From: Bin55 sp963664665
GTDB lineage: Bacteria; Pseudomonadota; Gammaproteobacteria; Pseudomonadales; Azotimanducaceae
Assembly: GCA_963664665.2 (NCBI GenBank)
Contig: CAXXMH010000004.1
Span: forward strand, 1,054,001-1,118,000
Length of the DNA: 64,000 nucleotides
Direction of reading: 5' to 3'
Shown here: positions 25,035 to 33,505 of the stretch, piece by piece
Numbering within the stretch: position 1 is the first letter of the stretch
Layout of the letters: every line of letters starts with the position of its first letter
Position numbers and translations under genes: made by a program
The notes under the pieces: model-generated
The model's database searches: none
What the model saw: the letters and a program-made list of their open reading frames with translations, nothing else
Told to the model about the DNA's origin: nothing

Positions 25035-26732
25035 TCATTCATGGTCCGCGCTAGGTTCGGCGAATCCAGTCCGCATCATCTGCTCGAACACATCTAGTTT
25101 TGCTTTTCGAAAGTCCGAGACCACATGAGAATCCTTCTCGATCGCAAGCGTCTGATTTGTCGACGTCATATATTGAGGCCATTCGGGTAGACCCGCGCCA
25201 TTTGGATCGCCGGTCTTTGCGAAATTGATCCAGTATTGGCGCATGACGTTTGCTACTTTTTTGTCGGATTCATCCCAGAGTTCTGGATGCCCATCGACTG
25301 CGTTTCCGCCGGCGTGCGATTGAAATACGTACTGAATCTCGCCACCATGAAATGCCCCTAGCGATCGACCCAACTCGTCGAGCGGCGGCGCGTGATTGAA
25401 GACATAGACAAATGCCTTCTTGCCTTGCATTTCAACATGCTGTGCCCAAGTTCGCATTTCTGCGCCGAAGAGCGCGTCCGACATGAGTTCTTGAGTCGCT
25501 AATTTAGTCGACTTTGCCGCATCATCTGAGTACGCTTGGATAAGTGACTCCGCGAATCTCGGTGCGCGGGAGTGGAGGTTCGATTTCCATTCCTCGATTG
25601 GAGCTTCTTCGACTTGCGGCCATAGCATGACGCCTTCATCTTTTGTTGATCCGATGATCGTGTCCACCTGGTTGGCGCGCCCATCTGACATCAATATGCG
25701 CATTTGCGCGGGAAACATCACGCCGTCAACGAAGATAGACCGCCACGGTACGTTGACCTGTTGTTCGGCGAGTTTTGCGGTAATTTCCTCGGCCGACATT
25801 TCTCGCATACGCTCGATCGCAGACGCGTCATTGGATTCACCACCGAGCGCCGCCGAGACGCTTTTACCGATTCCATAACCGGACGTGTCCGGCAAACCGG
25901 GTGTATCCATTAACTGAAAGTCATCAGCGCTCTCTGCAAGAGTCGGGTGCTTCGCAAAACAACCACCTGACTGCCCAATCGCTTTCTGAAACAGTCCCTT
26001 TGCGAGCGGTGTTGCGACCAGATAGCAGACGCTCATGGATCCGGCGGACTCGCCAAAAATCGTCACGTTCGCGGGGTCGCCACCGAAGGCATCAATGTTC
26101 TCTCGCACCCACCGCAATGCGGCGATTTGATCGTGCAAGCCTTGGTTACCGGAAACGCTGGTATCGGATTCGGTGCTTAGTGCAGGATGTGCAAAGAACC
26201 CCATCAATCCCAAGCGATAGTTCACCGTGACCACGATTACGCCGTCTTGTGCGAGTCTCGCTCCGCGGTAGATCGCCTCCGAACCTGATCCCATGATGAA
26301 AGCACCGCCGTGAATCCATACCATGACGGGTAACTTGCTGTCACTGGACGAAGCACCTGTCCACACATTTAGATACAGACAGTCTTCGCTCGCCGGTTGT
26401 GGCGCCATCGAGTAGAACCCCTGATCGAGAGACGGTTGATAACAACGAGGGGCGAATTCAGTCGCGTCTCGAACGTCGTGCCAAGCCTCTACAGGTTGGG
26501 GAATGCGCCATCGAAGATCACCGACAGGAGGCGCGGCGAAGGGAATACCTCTAAAAGCTCTAATTCCGGGAGCGCCGTCGCTAATTGCGCCTTGCACGGG
26601 TCCGTGTTCCGTATGTACGACCAAATCAGCTTCAGCGCTCGCCTCACCAGTCGTTTGATCACTGCCGATGATCGGGAAAACGACGAAGCCAAATAGTGAC
26701 GCCAGCGCGAGGCTTAGGATCTGGTTATGCAT
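25035..26732 (-). CDS. Secreted type-B carboxylesterase
   Basis: The 565-residue alpha/beta hydrolase starts with a signal peptide (hydrophobic 4-23), so it should be exported. It has RGIPFAAPPVG, the oxyanion motif HGGAF (141-145), SEDCLYLNVW, and the nucleophile elbow GESAG (S229), all standard for the carboxylesterase/cholinesterase family. The catalytic His probably lies in the AFHGGEIQYVF segment near the C-terminus. It would hydrolyse carboxylic esters; the natural substrate is unknown. It is convergent with the PEGA lipoprotein and divergent from the small membrane protein. Confidence 0.88.
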   Translation of the reverse strand: MHNQILSLALASLFGFVVFPIIGSDQTTGEASAEADLVVHTEHGPVQGAISDGAPGIRAFRGIPFAAPPVGDLRWRIPQPVEAWHDVRDATEFAPRCYQPSLDQGFYSMAPQPASEDCLYLNVWTGASSSDSKLPVMVWIHGGAFIMGSGSEAIYRGARLAQDGVIVVTVNYRLGLMGFFAHPALSTESDTSVSGNQGLHDQIAALRWVRENIDAFGGDPANVTIFGESAGSMSVCYLVATPLAKGLFQKAIGQSGGCFAKHPTLAESADDFQLMDTPGLPDTSGYGIGKSVSAALGGESNDASAIERMREMSAEEITAKLAEQQVNVPWRSIFVDGVMFPAQMRILMSDGRANQVDTIIGSTKDEGVMLWPQVEEAPIEEWKSNLHSRAPRFAESLIQAYSDDAAKSTKLATQELMSDALFGAEMRTWAQHVEMQGKKAFVYVFNHAPPLDELGRSLGAFHGGEIQYVFQSHAGGNAVDGHPELWDESDKKVANVMRQYWINFAKTGDPNGAGLPEWPQYMTSTNQTLAIEKDSHVVSDFRKAKLDVFEQMMRTGFAEPSADHE

Positions 26733-27045
26733 GGGTGAGGAATCGTTTGTATGCCAGAAGTAAGCGCGGCATTATCGCAGCGCGTCTTCGTCTCGGGTTC
26801 CGAGAGAACATTCATGTGAATTCGTATTGAACGGGGTATCGCGTCAATGCCCTCAAGAGATTCTGCTAACATTTGAGTAGGCGAATTGTTGCGTATCGCT
26901 TATCGCAGTTTGTCTGTTTTTTCCGCAATCTGTCCGTACCTAGAGGGTTTATTTTGAGTCGATTTTGTATTTGTTGTGCGAATCCGATGGTGGGTTGCGG
27001 ATAACGTAGACTGCCTAACCCATCTTCGAGTTGAGATAAGAATCA
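26733..27045. other. Divergent intergenic region of 313 bp
   Basis: No gene is seen here. The region is AT-rich toward the right and must hold promoters for the leftward carboxylesterase and the rightward small membrane protein. I find no consensus pair I would stand behind and no clear hairpin with a T-tract. Confidence 0.3.
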
Positions 27046-27444
27046 GTGAAAGCAATTAACTGCGTTCTCGCGGTCCTGTTAATAGGTCTGGCGTATTTCG
27101 TACGGTTTGACACGTTATTAGTCGTTGCGCTTCTCACCACCTCAGTCTTGACGCTCTTGACTCTATTTCCATCCGTACGGGCGATGTTGATTCGAAGCTA
27201 CGCACTCATCAACACCCTTATGATGTTCTTCTATTTTTACCGATTCTTTTCGGCCGTGCCGCTCCTTGATCACAGATGGTATGTGCAGATCGACTATCTT
27301 CCAATCTGGGTCGTCCTCATCGGCGCGTTTGCATCCATGCACGTCTTAGCGGATAACAGTTGTTGCCTAAAGCGTGAGTATGAGAATCCAGAACGACTTG
27401 CATTGCCGCGGTTTTGGGTGAATTCCCGCGAACGTCACGCCTGA
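27046..27444 (+). CDS. Small four-TM membrane protein of unknown function
   Basis: The 132-residue product has about four hydrophobic segments (roughly 4-20, 25-44, 53-72 and 86-103) and a hydrophilic C-terminal tail with a Cys pair (SCC near residue 105). I do not recognise the family. It starts at a GTG with a weak purine-rich stretch upstream. It is convergent with the glyoxalase gene, 78 bp apart. Confidence 0.5.
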   Translation: MKAINCVLAVLLIGLAYFVRFDTLLVVALLTTSVLTLLTLFPSVRAMLIRSYALINTLMMFFYFYRFFSAVPLLDHRWYVQIDYLPIWVVLIGAFASMHVLADNSCCLKREYENPERLALPRFWVNSRERHA

Positions 27445-27521
27445 TTTTGTCCTACGCGGTATCGTGGGCATTCACTCCTAAACTCTAAATCTAGTGCTAT
27501 TCGAGGCTAACCCAGCCCGAT

Positions 27522-27941
27522 CTACCACTCTCCTGTGTTGCTCATCGATGCCCAAGGCTCCTCAGGCGGTAATGGCGCTCCGTGTTGCAGTATTTCTACG
27601 CTTATATTGTCGGGTGATCGAACGAACGCCATGTATCCATCCCTAGGCGGTCGATTGATCGTTATACCCCCATCTTGCAGACGTTTACAGGTCTCGTAGA
27701 TATTCTCGACCTGGTACGCCAAGTGCCCAAAGTTTCGTCCGCCTTCGAGCGCTTCAGCATCCCAGTTGTGCGTCAGTTCTACCTGTGCAGATTCGTCGCC
27801 AGGTGCGGCCAGAAAGACCAACGTGAAGCGACCTGCTTCATTGTCGATACGGCGTAGTTCCTTTAATCCAAGACGATTGCAGTAGAAGTCAAGAGACGCA
27901 TCGATGTCGTTAACGCGAACCATCGTGTGCAAGTACTTCAT
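27522..27941 (-). CDS. gloA: Glyoxalase I (lactoylglutathione lyase)
   Basis: The 139-residue protein would convert the methylglyoxal-glutathione hemithioacetal to S-lactoylglutathione. It aligns by eye with E. coli GloA, including the metal ligands: H5 (LHTM), E55 (VELTHNW), H73 (FGHLAY) and E116 (SVEIL). I placed the start at ATG 27941, which makes the N-terminus MKYLHTMVRV like E. coli. An open upstream extension to 28001 has no family support. It is divergent from the SDR gene, 68 bp away. Confidence 0.88.
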   Translation of the reverse strand: MKYLHTMVRVNDIDASLDFYCNRLGLKELRRIDNEAGRFTLVFLAAPGDESAQVELTHNWDAEALEGGRNFGHLAYQVENIYETCKRLQDGGITINRPPRDGYMAFVRSPDNISVEILQHGAPLPPEEPWASMSNTGEW

Positions 27942-28009
27942 AGCGCGTATTCCTATTTTCAGAGCATCGGTAGCTAATTTAACCCGCCCATAATGCGCCA
28001 TGGCGAACC

Positions 28010-28819
28010 ATGGGAGTAGATTTGGTGGACTTTCAAGCTAAGACATGCGTAGTTACGGGTGGTGCTAGTGGCATCGGTGCGGCGTGCAGTCGAGCGTTTG
28101 CAAAACTTGGTGCGAACGTAGTGATCGCTGATGTGAATGACGAGGATGCTCAAGCTGTAGCCGACGAGATCAACGGTCGTGCGGTTCACTGCGACGTCGG
28201 AAAACAGAGCGACATTGATGCGACGGTCGCGTTTGCAGAGGATGCCTTCGGCCCTGTAGATTTATTTTTTAGTAATGCAGGGATTGCGACAGGTGGTGAT
28301 CCGCTCGAAACAGACGTTCAAGCTTGGTTTGATCAATGGGACATTAACGTAATGGCACACGTCTACGCCATTCGAGCGGTATTACCCGGGATGTTAGATC
28401 GTGGAAGTGGTTATCTCGTACACACTTCATCGATGGCAGGGATACTGACAACGCATGGCAATGTGCTCTACGCAGCGACAAAGCATGCCGTAGTGGCGAT
28501 CGCTGAGTGGATGTCGATCACATACCACGATCAAGGGATTAACACATCGCTGCTCGCGCCACTTGGCGTAAACACACCGATGCTCGGGAATGGGAATCGA
28601 CGTTCGTCTTCCGCACAGACGGCAGTAGGACCTATCAAGGAACCCGAAGAGGTAGCAGATATGGTGGTCGAGGCTGTGCAGAACGAGCGTTTCTTAGTGC
28701 TGACCGACGACATCGCACAAACTTGGATGGATCGCAAGAACAGCGATTTAGAACGTTGGCTGAATGGAATGCGACGAATGCAACGCAAGATTGATGACGC
28801 GAAGCAGAAGGGCATATAG
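28010..28819 (+). CDS. Short-chain dehydrogenase/reductase
   Basis: The 269-residue classical SDR has TGGASGIG (16-23) for the dinucleotide, D-V in the IADVND segment (acidic, suggesting NAD+), NAGIA after strand 4, and the catalytic Ser (TSSMAG) with YAATK. The C-terminal region ends with a charged helical tail. The substrate cannot be read from the sequence. Its stop codon directly abuts the CCA end of the tRNA gene on the other strand, so transcription of the two converges without any spacer. Confidence 0.82.
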   Translation: MGVDLVDFQAKTCVVTGGASGIGAACSRAFAKLGANVVIADVNDEDAQAVADEINGRAVHCDVGKQSDIDATVAFAEDAFGPVDLFFSNAGIATGGDPLETDVQAWFDQWDINVMAHVYAIRAVLPGMLDRGSGYLVHTSSMAGILTTHGNVLYAATKHAVVAIAEWMSITYHDQGINTSLLAPLGVNTPMLGNGNRRSSSAQTAVGPIKEPEEVADMVVEAVQNERFLVLTDDIAQTWMDRKNSDLERWLNGMRRMQRKIDDAKQKGI

Positions 28820-28896
28820 TGGTCGGAGTGACTGGATTTGAACCAGCGACCCCCGCCTCCCGAAGACGATGCTCTACCAGTCTGAGCTACACTCCG
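28820..28896 (-). tRNA. tRNA-Pro (anticodon CGG)
   Basis: This 77-nt gene folds as a standard cloverleaf: acceptor stem CGGAGTG pairs with CACTCCG, a D-arm GCTC/GAGC with GG in the loop, anticodon stem TCGTC/GGCGG with G-U pairs, and T-arm GCTGG/CCAGT with loop TTCAAAT. The anticodon CGG (28860-28862, minus strand) reads CCG. The CCA 3' end is encoded. It sits alone between SDR and ispB and shares no spacer with the SDR stop codon. Confidence 0.93.
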
Positions 28897-29024
28897 ACAG
28901 CTGGATTTATTGGCGCATCGAAGGTCACGAGCGCCAGGGAACGGGTACGTCAGCGACCAATTCTAGAAAGTGAGTTCGGCAAGTATGGAAGGACGAAGTC
29001 GAATCGTCGTTAGATCGGAGTCGC

Positions 29025-30032
29025 TTATTGAATTCTCTCTAATGCGATATCGGCCAGATGGTTCAATCCATCTCGATATCGACTTGGGGGTAGACGAAAT
29101 AGAGAGCTCTTAGCGAGATGCGTTTGCGCAAGTGCGTTTGCGCGTGTATAGCCTAAGGCACCGGAGTCTTTGACGACACGCATGATGTCCTCGGTATCTT
29201 CGGCGGATTGTTCACGAATTGCTGAACGGATGAGTTTCGCGTGATCTTCGGAACTGTAACGCATCGCGAATATGAGCGGTAGCGTGGATTTCCCTTCTCG
29301 CAGATCGTCACCAACGTTCTTACCCAGTTGACCGCTGTCACCCGCGTAGTCGAGTAAATCGTCCATCAGCTGATACGCGAGACCAAAGTGCAGACCAAAT
29401 AAGCGAGCTGCTTCAATTTCGTCTAAATTTGCATTAGCGAGCGTAGCGCCGGTTTCTGCTGCTGCTTGAAACAATAGCGCACTCTTACAACGAATGATGT
29501 CCATGTAGTCCGCTTCGCTCAGATCTGGGTCACGTACGTGCTCTAGCTGCTTGACTTCTCCGGCAGCGATGAGATTCGTCGCTTCGCTAATCACCGACAT
29601 GATGTCCATTCGGCCTAACTGAACCATGAGCTGAAACGAGCGTGAGTAGAGGAAGTCCCCAACCAAAACACTCGGTGCGTTTCCCCACAGCAAGTTGACG
29701 GTCTTACGCCCGCGCCGACGCTGGGAACGATCTACGACGTCATCGTGAAGCAGTGTGGCGGTGTGCAGGAATTCAAGCAAGACCGCAAGGACAACAATTT
29801 CATCGTGACGGTGTCCTAGCGCACGCGCAACCAGTATCGCCGTCATGGGTCTCAATCGCTTACCACCGGATTGAACAATGTACTCACCTATGGAAGCAAC
29901 GGTCGCAACGTCCGACGCTAGGTTTTCCTGAATTAGCTCCTCCGCAGCGTCCAGCTCAGATTGAACGAGCTGCGTCACCTCACTTAGTGACGTTGGTAAG
30001 TGAGGATCTAGCGTAGGGATGGGTGAGCTCAA
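29025..30032 (-). CDS. ispB: Octaprenyl (long-chain polyprenyl) diphosphate synthase
   Basis: The 335-residue enzyme makes the side chain of ubiquinone/menaquinone from farnesyl and isopentenyl diphosphates. The first aspartate motif is DDVVD (97-101) with RRRGRKT after it; the second is DDLLD (224-228), followed by GKNVGDDLREGKSTLP. It is strongly similar to E. coli IspB, including the GGKR and HTATLLHDD blocks. It starts at a TTG at 30032. Its divergence from rplU is the conserved gammaproteobacterial arrangement. A bulky residue upstream of DDVVD would be needed to set chain length and cannot be judged here. Confidence 0.92.
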   Translation of the reverse strand: MSSPIPTLDPHLPTSLSEVTQLVQSELDAAEELIQENLASDVATVASIGEYIVQSGGKRLRPMTAILVARALGHRHDEIVVLAVLLEFLHTATLLHDDVVDRSQRRRGRKTVNLLWGNAPSVLVGDFLYSRSFQLMVQLGRMDIMSVISEATNLIAAGEVKQLEHVRDPDLSEADYMDIIRCKSALLFQAAAETGATLANANLDEIEAARLFGLHFGLAYQLMDDLLDYAGDSGQLGKNVGDDLREGKSTLPLIFAMRYSSEDHAKLIRSAIREQSAEDTEDIMRVVKDSGALGYTRANALAQTHLAKSSLFRLPPSRYRDGLNHLADIALERIQ

Positions 30033-30132
30033 CAGCGATTTGTCACTAAAGGATAGGCGTACAAAGGATATGCCGAAAAGCCTACGCGAACACAGCTGTG
30101 TCGCTAGGACGAGCGGGTGAGTAAAATTCTAT

Positions 30133-30160
30133 TTGGCGATCTGGCATATAAACATATATG
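30133..30160 (+). promoter_or_regulatory. Candidate rplU promoter
   Basis: TTGGCG (30133-30138) and TATATG (30155-30160), 16 bp apart, form a fair sigma-70-like pair in the ispB-rplU divergent gap, about 85 bp before the rplU ATG. TATAAA at 30147-30152 is an overlapping alternative -10. This is the best match in the gap, not proof. Confidence 0.3.
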
Positions 30161-30245
30161 TCGGTCTATTCTGCGCTATTTTTCGGCTAATTCTCGTTCA
30201 GATTAGTCAAGCGCTCCCGTAAGCACGATTTCTAGAGTTGCTGGC

Positions 30246-30557
30246 ATGTTTGCAGTCATTGAAACTGGTGGAAAGCAATATCGCGTTGAGGAAGGCGCAC
30301 AGCTATCGGTCGAGAAATTAGATGTGGAAGTTGGCGCAGAAGTCGAGTTTGATCGCGTTTTGATGGTTGCTAACGGTGAATCAGTCAAAATCGGCACGCC
30401 GCTGGTGGAAGGCGCGCGCGTGACAGGCAAAGTCGTCGAGCAAGGACGGCGCGACAAGATTCGGGTTATCAAGTTCAAGCGGAGAAAGCACTACTTACGA
30501 AGGAAAGGCCATCGACAAAAGTTCACGGCCGTTCAGATCGTTGGTATTTCGCAGTAA
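30246..30557 (+). CDS. rplU: 50S ribosomal protein L21
   Basis: The 103-residue protein is of normal L21 length and shows the family features: MFAVIETGGKQYRVEEG at the N-terminus, the FKRRKHYLRRKGHRQ basic block, and a final IVGI. It binds 23S rRNA in the large subunit. It leads the rplU-rpmA-obgE-proB run, with rpmA 9 bp downstream. Confidence 0.97.
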   Translation: MFAVIETGGKQYRVEEGAQLSVEKLDVEVGAEVEFDRVLMVANGESVKIGTPLVEGARVTGKVVEQGRRDKIRVIKFKRRKHYLRRKGHRQKFTAVQIVGISQ

Positions 30558-30566
30558 GGGGCTGGC

Positions 30567-30824
30567 ATGGCACATAAGAAAGCAGGCGGCAGTACTCGAA
30601 ACGGTCGAGATTCTGAGTCGAAACGATTGGGGATTAAGCACTTCGGTGGAGAGCAAGTTCTGCCGGGTAATATCTTGGTCCGACAACGAGGCACGAAGTT
30701 TCATGCTGGCGAGAATGTTGGCTGTGGTCGCGATCACACCTTATTTGCCACGGCAGCTGGAAAAGTTGTCTTTCGCAAACACGGTGCTCATCAGCGCACC
30801 TACGTCAGCGTAGCGGCAAGCTAA
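30567..30824 (+). CDS. rpmA: 50S ribosomal protein L27
   Basis: The 85-residue protein begins MAHKKAGGSTRNGRDSESKRLG, the conserved L27 N-terminus that reaches the peptidyl-transferase centre, and ends in a standard beta-barrel (GRDHTLFATAAGKVVF). Length is normal. GGGGCTGGC precedes the ATG. No propeptide is seen at the N-terminus. Confidence 0.97.
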   Translation: MAHKKAGGSTRNGRDSESKRLGIKHFGGEQVLPGNILVRQRGTKFHAGENVGCGRDHTLFATAAGKVVFRKHGAHQRTYVSVAAS

Positions 30825-30870
30825 CCCCAATCACCGTGCGACGACGGGATCGCATGCCGTCGCAGTTCTC

Positions 30871-32007
30871 ATGCTTTTCGTCGATGAAGTCACGCTAGAT
30901 GTGACCGCAGGTCGCGGCGGCGATGGCTGTATGAGTTTTCACCGAGGACCTAATCAGCCAAAAGGCGGTCCTGACGGCGGGAACGGTGGGAAAGGCGGAA
31001 ACATTGTCTTTCGTGGCGACGGCGCACTCAATACGCTAGTCGATTTCAAGTACCGACCCATCCTCAAGTCCGCGAATGGACGACAAGGTGGGAGTAGTGT
31101 GAAGACCGGCGCCAGTGGGGGTGATCTGGTTGTTGATGTGCCCTGTGGTACGAGTGTAGTAGACGACGCGACTCTTGAGTACGTCGCGGATATCACGTCA
31201 CCAGGTCAAATGGTTGTCGTTGCCCGCGGTGGCGACGGCGGACGTGGAAACCACTCGTATCGTTCAAGCACAAATCGAGCACCCCGCGAATTTGAGCGAG
31301 GGACACCTGGCGAATCAAAGCGACTTCGTCTGCATCTTAAGGTTCTGGCAGACGTTGGACTCTTGGGTAAACCTAATGCGGGTAAGTCAACGCTCCTAAG
31401 CGTCGTTTCCTCGTCAAAGCCGGCGATTGCGGACTACCCGTTCACAACACTCGTGCCTAATCTCGGGGTCGTTTACGTTGATGCTGCTCGGAGCTTCGTG
31501 ATGGCGGACATTCCTGGGTTAATCGAAGGTGCGGCGTCGGGTCATGGCTTAGGTACGCGATTTCTAAAGCACCTTAGTCGTACGCATCTCTTGCTTCATT
31601 TAGTTGAGGTCGCGCCACTGGACGGTAGTGACGCGTGTGAAAACTTGACGACAATCGAGCACGAGTTGAGTGACTTCAGCGCTGCGCTTGCAGAACGTGA
31701 GGTGTGGACGGTCGTTACAAAGATCGACGCGGCAAGTAACGAAGCGGTCCAAGCTGTAACTCGAAGACTGAAGGCGTTGCACCCTGATCGACCGGTCTTC
31801 GAGATCTCTGCAGCGACTCAACGAGGTATTAGAGAACTGACTTTCGCTCTGATGGACGCCGTTGAGAGTAGACCGAAGCTCGATGCCGACGAATCAACGT
31901 CTTTGGACCAAGACGTCTTGACTGATATTTTGAATCGCACGAAGTCGAAGGCGACTTCTACTGCTGACGACGGCGAGCAGGTCGAAGTGATCTATCGCCG
32001 TGAATAA
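30871..32007 (+). CDS. obgE: Obg GTPase
   Basis: The 378-residue ribosome-associated GTPase has the Gly-rich Obg fold (1-158; GGRGGDG-, GGPDGGNGGKGG- type turns) followed by a G domain. G1 is KPNAGKST (near 171), switch I ends in YPFTT, G3 is DIPGL, and G4 is TKID. The last 40 residues are a short acidic/basic tail. It takes part in 50S assembly and stress control. Its end overlaps the proB start by 8 bp. Confidence 0.95.
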   Translation: MLFVDEVTLDVTAGRGGDGCMSFHRGPNQPKGGPDGGNGGKGGNIVFRGDGALNTLVDFKYRPILKSANGRQGGSSVKTGASGGDLVVDVPCGTSVVDDATLEYVADITSPGQMVVVARGGDGGRGNHSYRSSTNRAPREFERGTPGESKRLRLHLKVLADVGLLGKPNAGKSTLLSVVSSSKPAIADYPFTTLVPNLGVVYVDAARSFVMADIPGLIEGAASGHGLGTRFLKHLSRTHLLLHLVEVAPLDGSDACENLTTIEHELSDFSAALAEREVWTVVTKIDAASNEAVQAVTRRLKALHPDRPVFEISAATQRGIRELTFALMDAVESRPKLDADESTSLDQDVLTDILNRTKSKATSTADDGEQVEVIYRRE

Positions 32008-33127
32008 GGATGTTAATACACCTGACCATAGCGGTTCCACTTGGGTACTAAAAATCGGTAGTTCACTCGTCGCAGACGGGTCTGGTTTATCGGCGCGTCG
32101 CCTTGACACGCTATGTCAGCAAATCACCGAGCTACGGCGAGCAAACGTGAGCGTCGTGATTGTTTCGAGCGGCTCGATTTCAGAAGGTATGCATCGACTC
32201 GGATTGACCGAACGACCTCACGACCTACCAATGCTGCAAACGGCTGCCGCAGTTGGTCAAACAGGTTTGGCGCACGCGTACGCCAGTAGATTTCAACGTG
32301 CTGGTTTCTACACCGGCATGGTGTTGCTAACGCACGACGACCTAAAGGATCGAGAGCGCTATTTGAACGCGCGATCAACGATAGAAACATGTCTTAAACA
32401 CGACGTTATCCCTGTAATCAACGAGAACGACTCGGTCTCAACGGATGAAATCCGTTTCGGCGACAACGATACCTTAGCGGCGCGCGTTGCGGCTCTGATC
32501 CAGGCGAACGCACTGGTGGTGCTCACGGACCAGGAAGGTTTATTCGAGGCTGATCCTCGAGTAAATCCCGAGGCCAGAATCATCAAGCAAGAATCGCCGT
32601 TCAACGATGCTCTGGATGGGATGGTAAATAGCGAACCAGGGCGATTTGGCCGTGGCGGCATGCTTACGAAACTTGAAGCGGCACGATTCGCCGCTAGATC
32701 AGGCTGTGATACTTGGATCATTGACGGGCGTAAAACCGATACAGTGACCCGTCTCTTGGCCGGGGAAGAGGTCGGCACGCACCTCACCGCAAATATCACA
32801 CCTGTTGACGCGCGTAAACAGTGGATCGCCGGTCAGTTGCGAAGCCGCGGCGAACTTACGATTGATGATGGCGCGGTACGAGCTCTACGAAATAGCGGCG
32901 TAAGTTTGCTACCGATAGGTGTTACCGCGGTAATCGGCAATTTCCATCGTGGCGACGTTGTTACCGTATTGGATTCTGCGGGGAATGAAATCGCTAGAGG
33001 CCTGTCGAACTACAGTGATCACGAAGCGCGTGCGATCATGCGTCACGCCTCAAGCGAGATCGAGGGATTACTAGGCTATATGGACGAACCCGAAATAATC
33101 CACCGAGACAATCTAGCTTTGATCTAG
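32000..33127 (+). CDS. proB: Glutamate 5-kinase
   Basis: The 375-residue enzyme phosphorylates glutamate as the first step of proline synthesis. It has WVLKIGSSLV at the N-terminus, the amino-acid-kinase blocks VVIVSSGSISEG, VPVINENDSVS, FGDNDTLAARVA, and GRGGMLTKLEAA, and a C-terminal PUA domain (about 285-370). It starts at GTG 32000 inside the obgE end and is probably coupled. Its stop overlaps the convergent rpsT stop within CTAG. proA is not adjacent. Confidence 0.93.
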   Translation: MNKDVNTPDHSGSTWVLKIGSSLVADGSGLSARRLDTLCQQITELRRANVSVVIVSSGSISEGMHRLGLTERPHDLPMLQTAAAVGQTGLAHAYASRFQRAGFYTGMVLLTHDDLKDRERYLNARSTIETCLKHDVIPVINENDSVSTDEIRFGDNDTLAARVAALIQANALVVLTDQEGLFEADPRVNPEARIIKQESPFNDALDGMVNSEPGRFGRGGMLTKLEAARFAARSGCDTWIIDGRKTDTVTRLLAGEEVGTHLTANITPVDARKQWIAGQLRSRGELTIDDGAVRALRNSGVSLLPIGVTAVIGNFHRGDVVTVLDSAGNEIARGLSNYSDHEARAIMRHASSEIEGLLGYMDEPEIIHRDNLALI

Positions 33128-33390
33128 CTGCTTAGCGCCTTCACTTTGGCGTTTAAACGCGACTTATGTCGCGCAGCTTTATTCCGATGGATCAGCCCTT
33201 TATGAGAGTAACGATCAAGAATGCTGGATACGCTATCCAACGCCGCTTGAGCCTGTGCTTTGTCGCCGGACTCAATTGCGGTTACGGTTTTCTTAATAGC
33301 GGTGCGCATGGTGCTACGCTTCGCAGAATTACGCTGGTTGCGGCGTATGTTCTGTCGAACTCGCTTTTTAGCCGATAAGGTATGTGCCAA
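33124..33390 (-). CDS. rpsT: 30S ribosomal protein S20
   Basis: The 88-residue basic helical protein binds 16S rRNA. It has the S20 pattern SAKKRVRQNIRRNQRN at the start and a conserved LIHRNKAARHKSRLNAKV near the end. It begins with TTG at 33390; E. coli rpsT also starts at a rare UUG, which takes part in control of its expression. A weak, purine-poor leader precedes it. It is divergent from murJ, as in many gammaproteobacteria. Confidence 0.95.
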   Translation of the reverse strand: MAHTLSAKKRVRQNIRRNQRNSAKRSTMRTAIKKTVTAIESGDKAQAQAALDSVSSILDRYSHKGLIHRNKAARHKSRLNAKVKALSS

Positions 33391-33505
33391 GTCGTTATCT
33401 CAGGAAAGTCGGATCATCATTGGAAGGGCGGAATTTTAGTTACTTCCAGATGCGAGACACGTTCTAAAACTCGCTTCCTTTGCGTTTGGCATTATCGAGT
33501 CTGAT

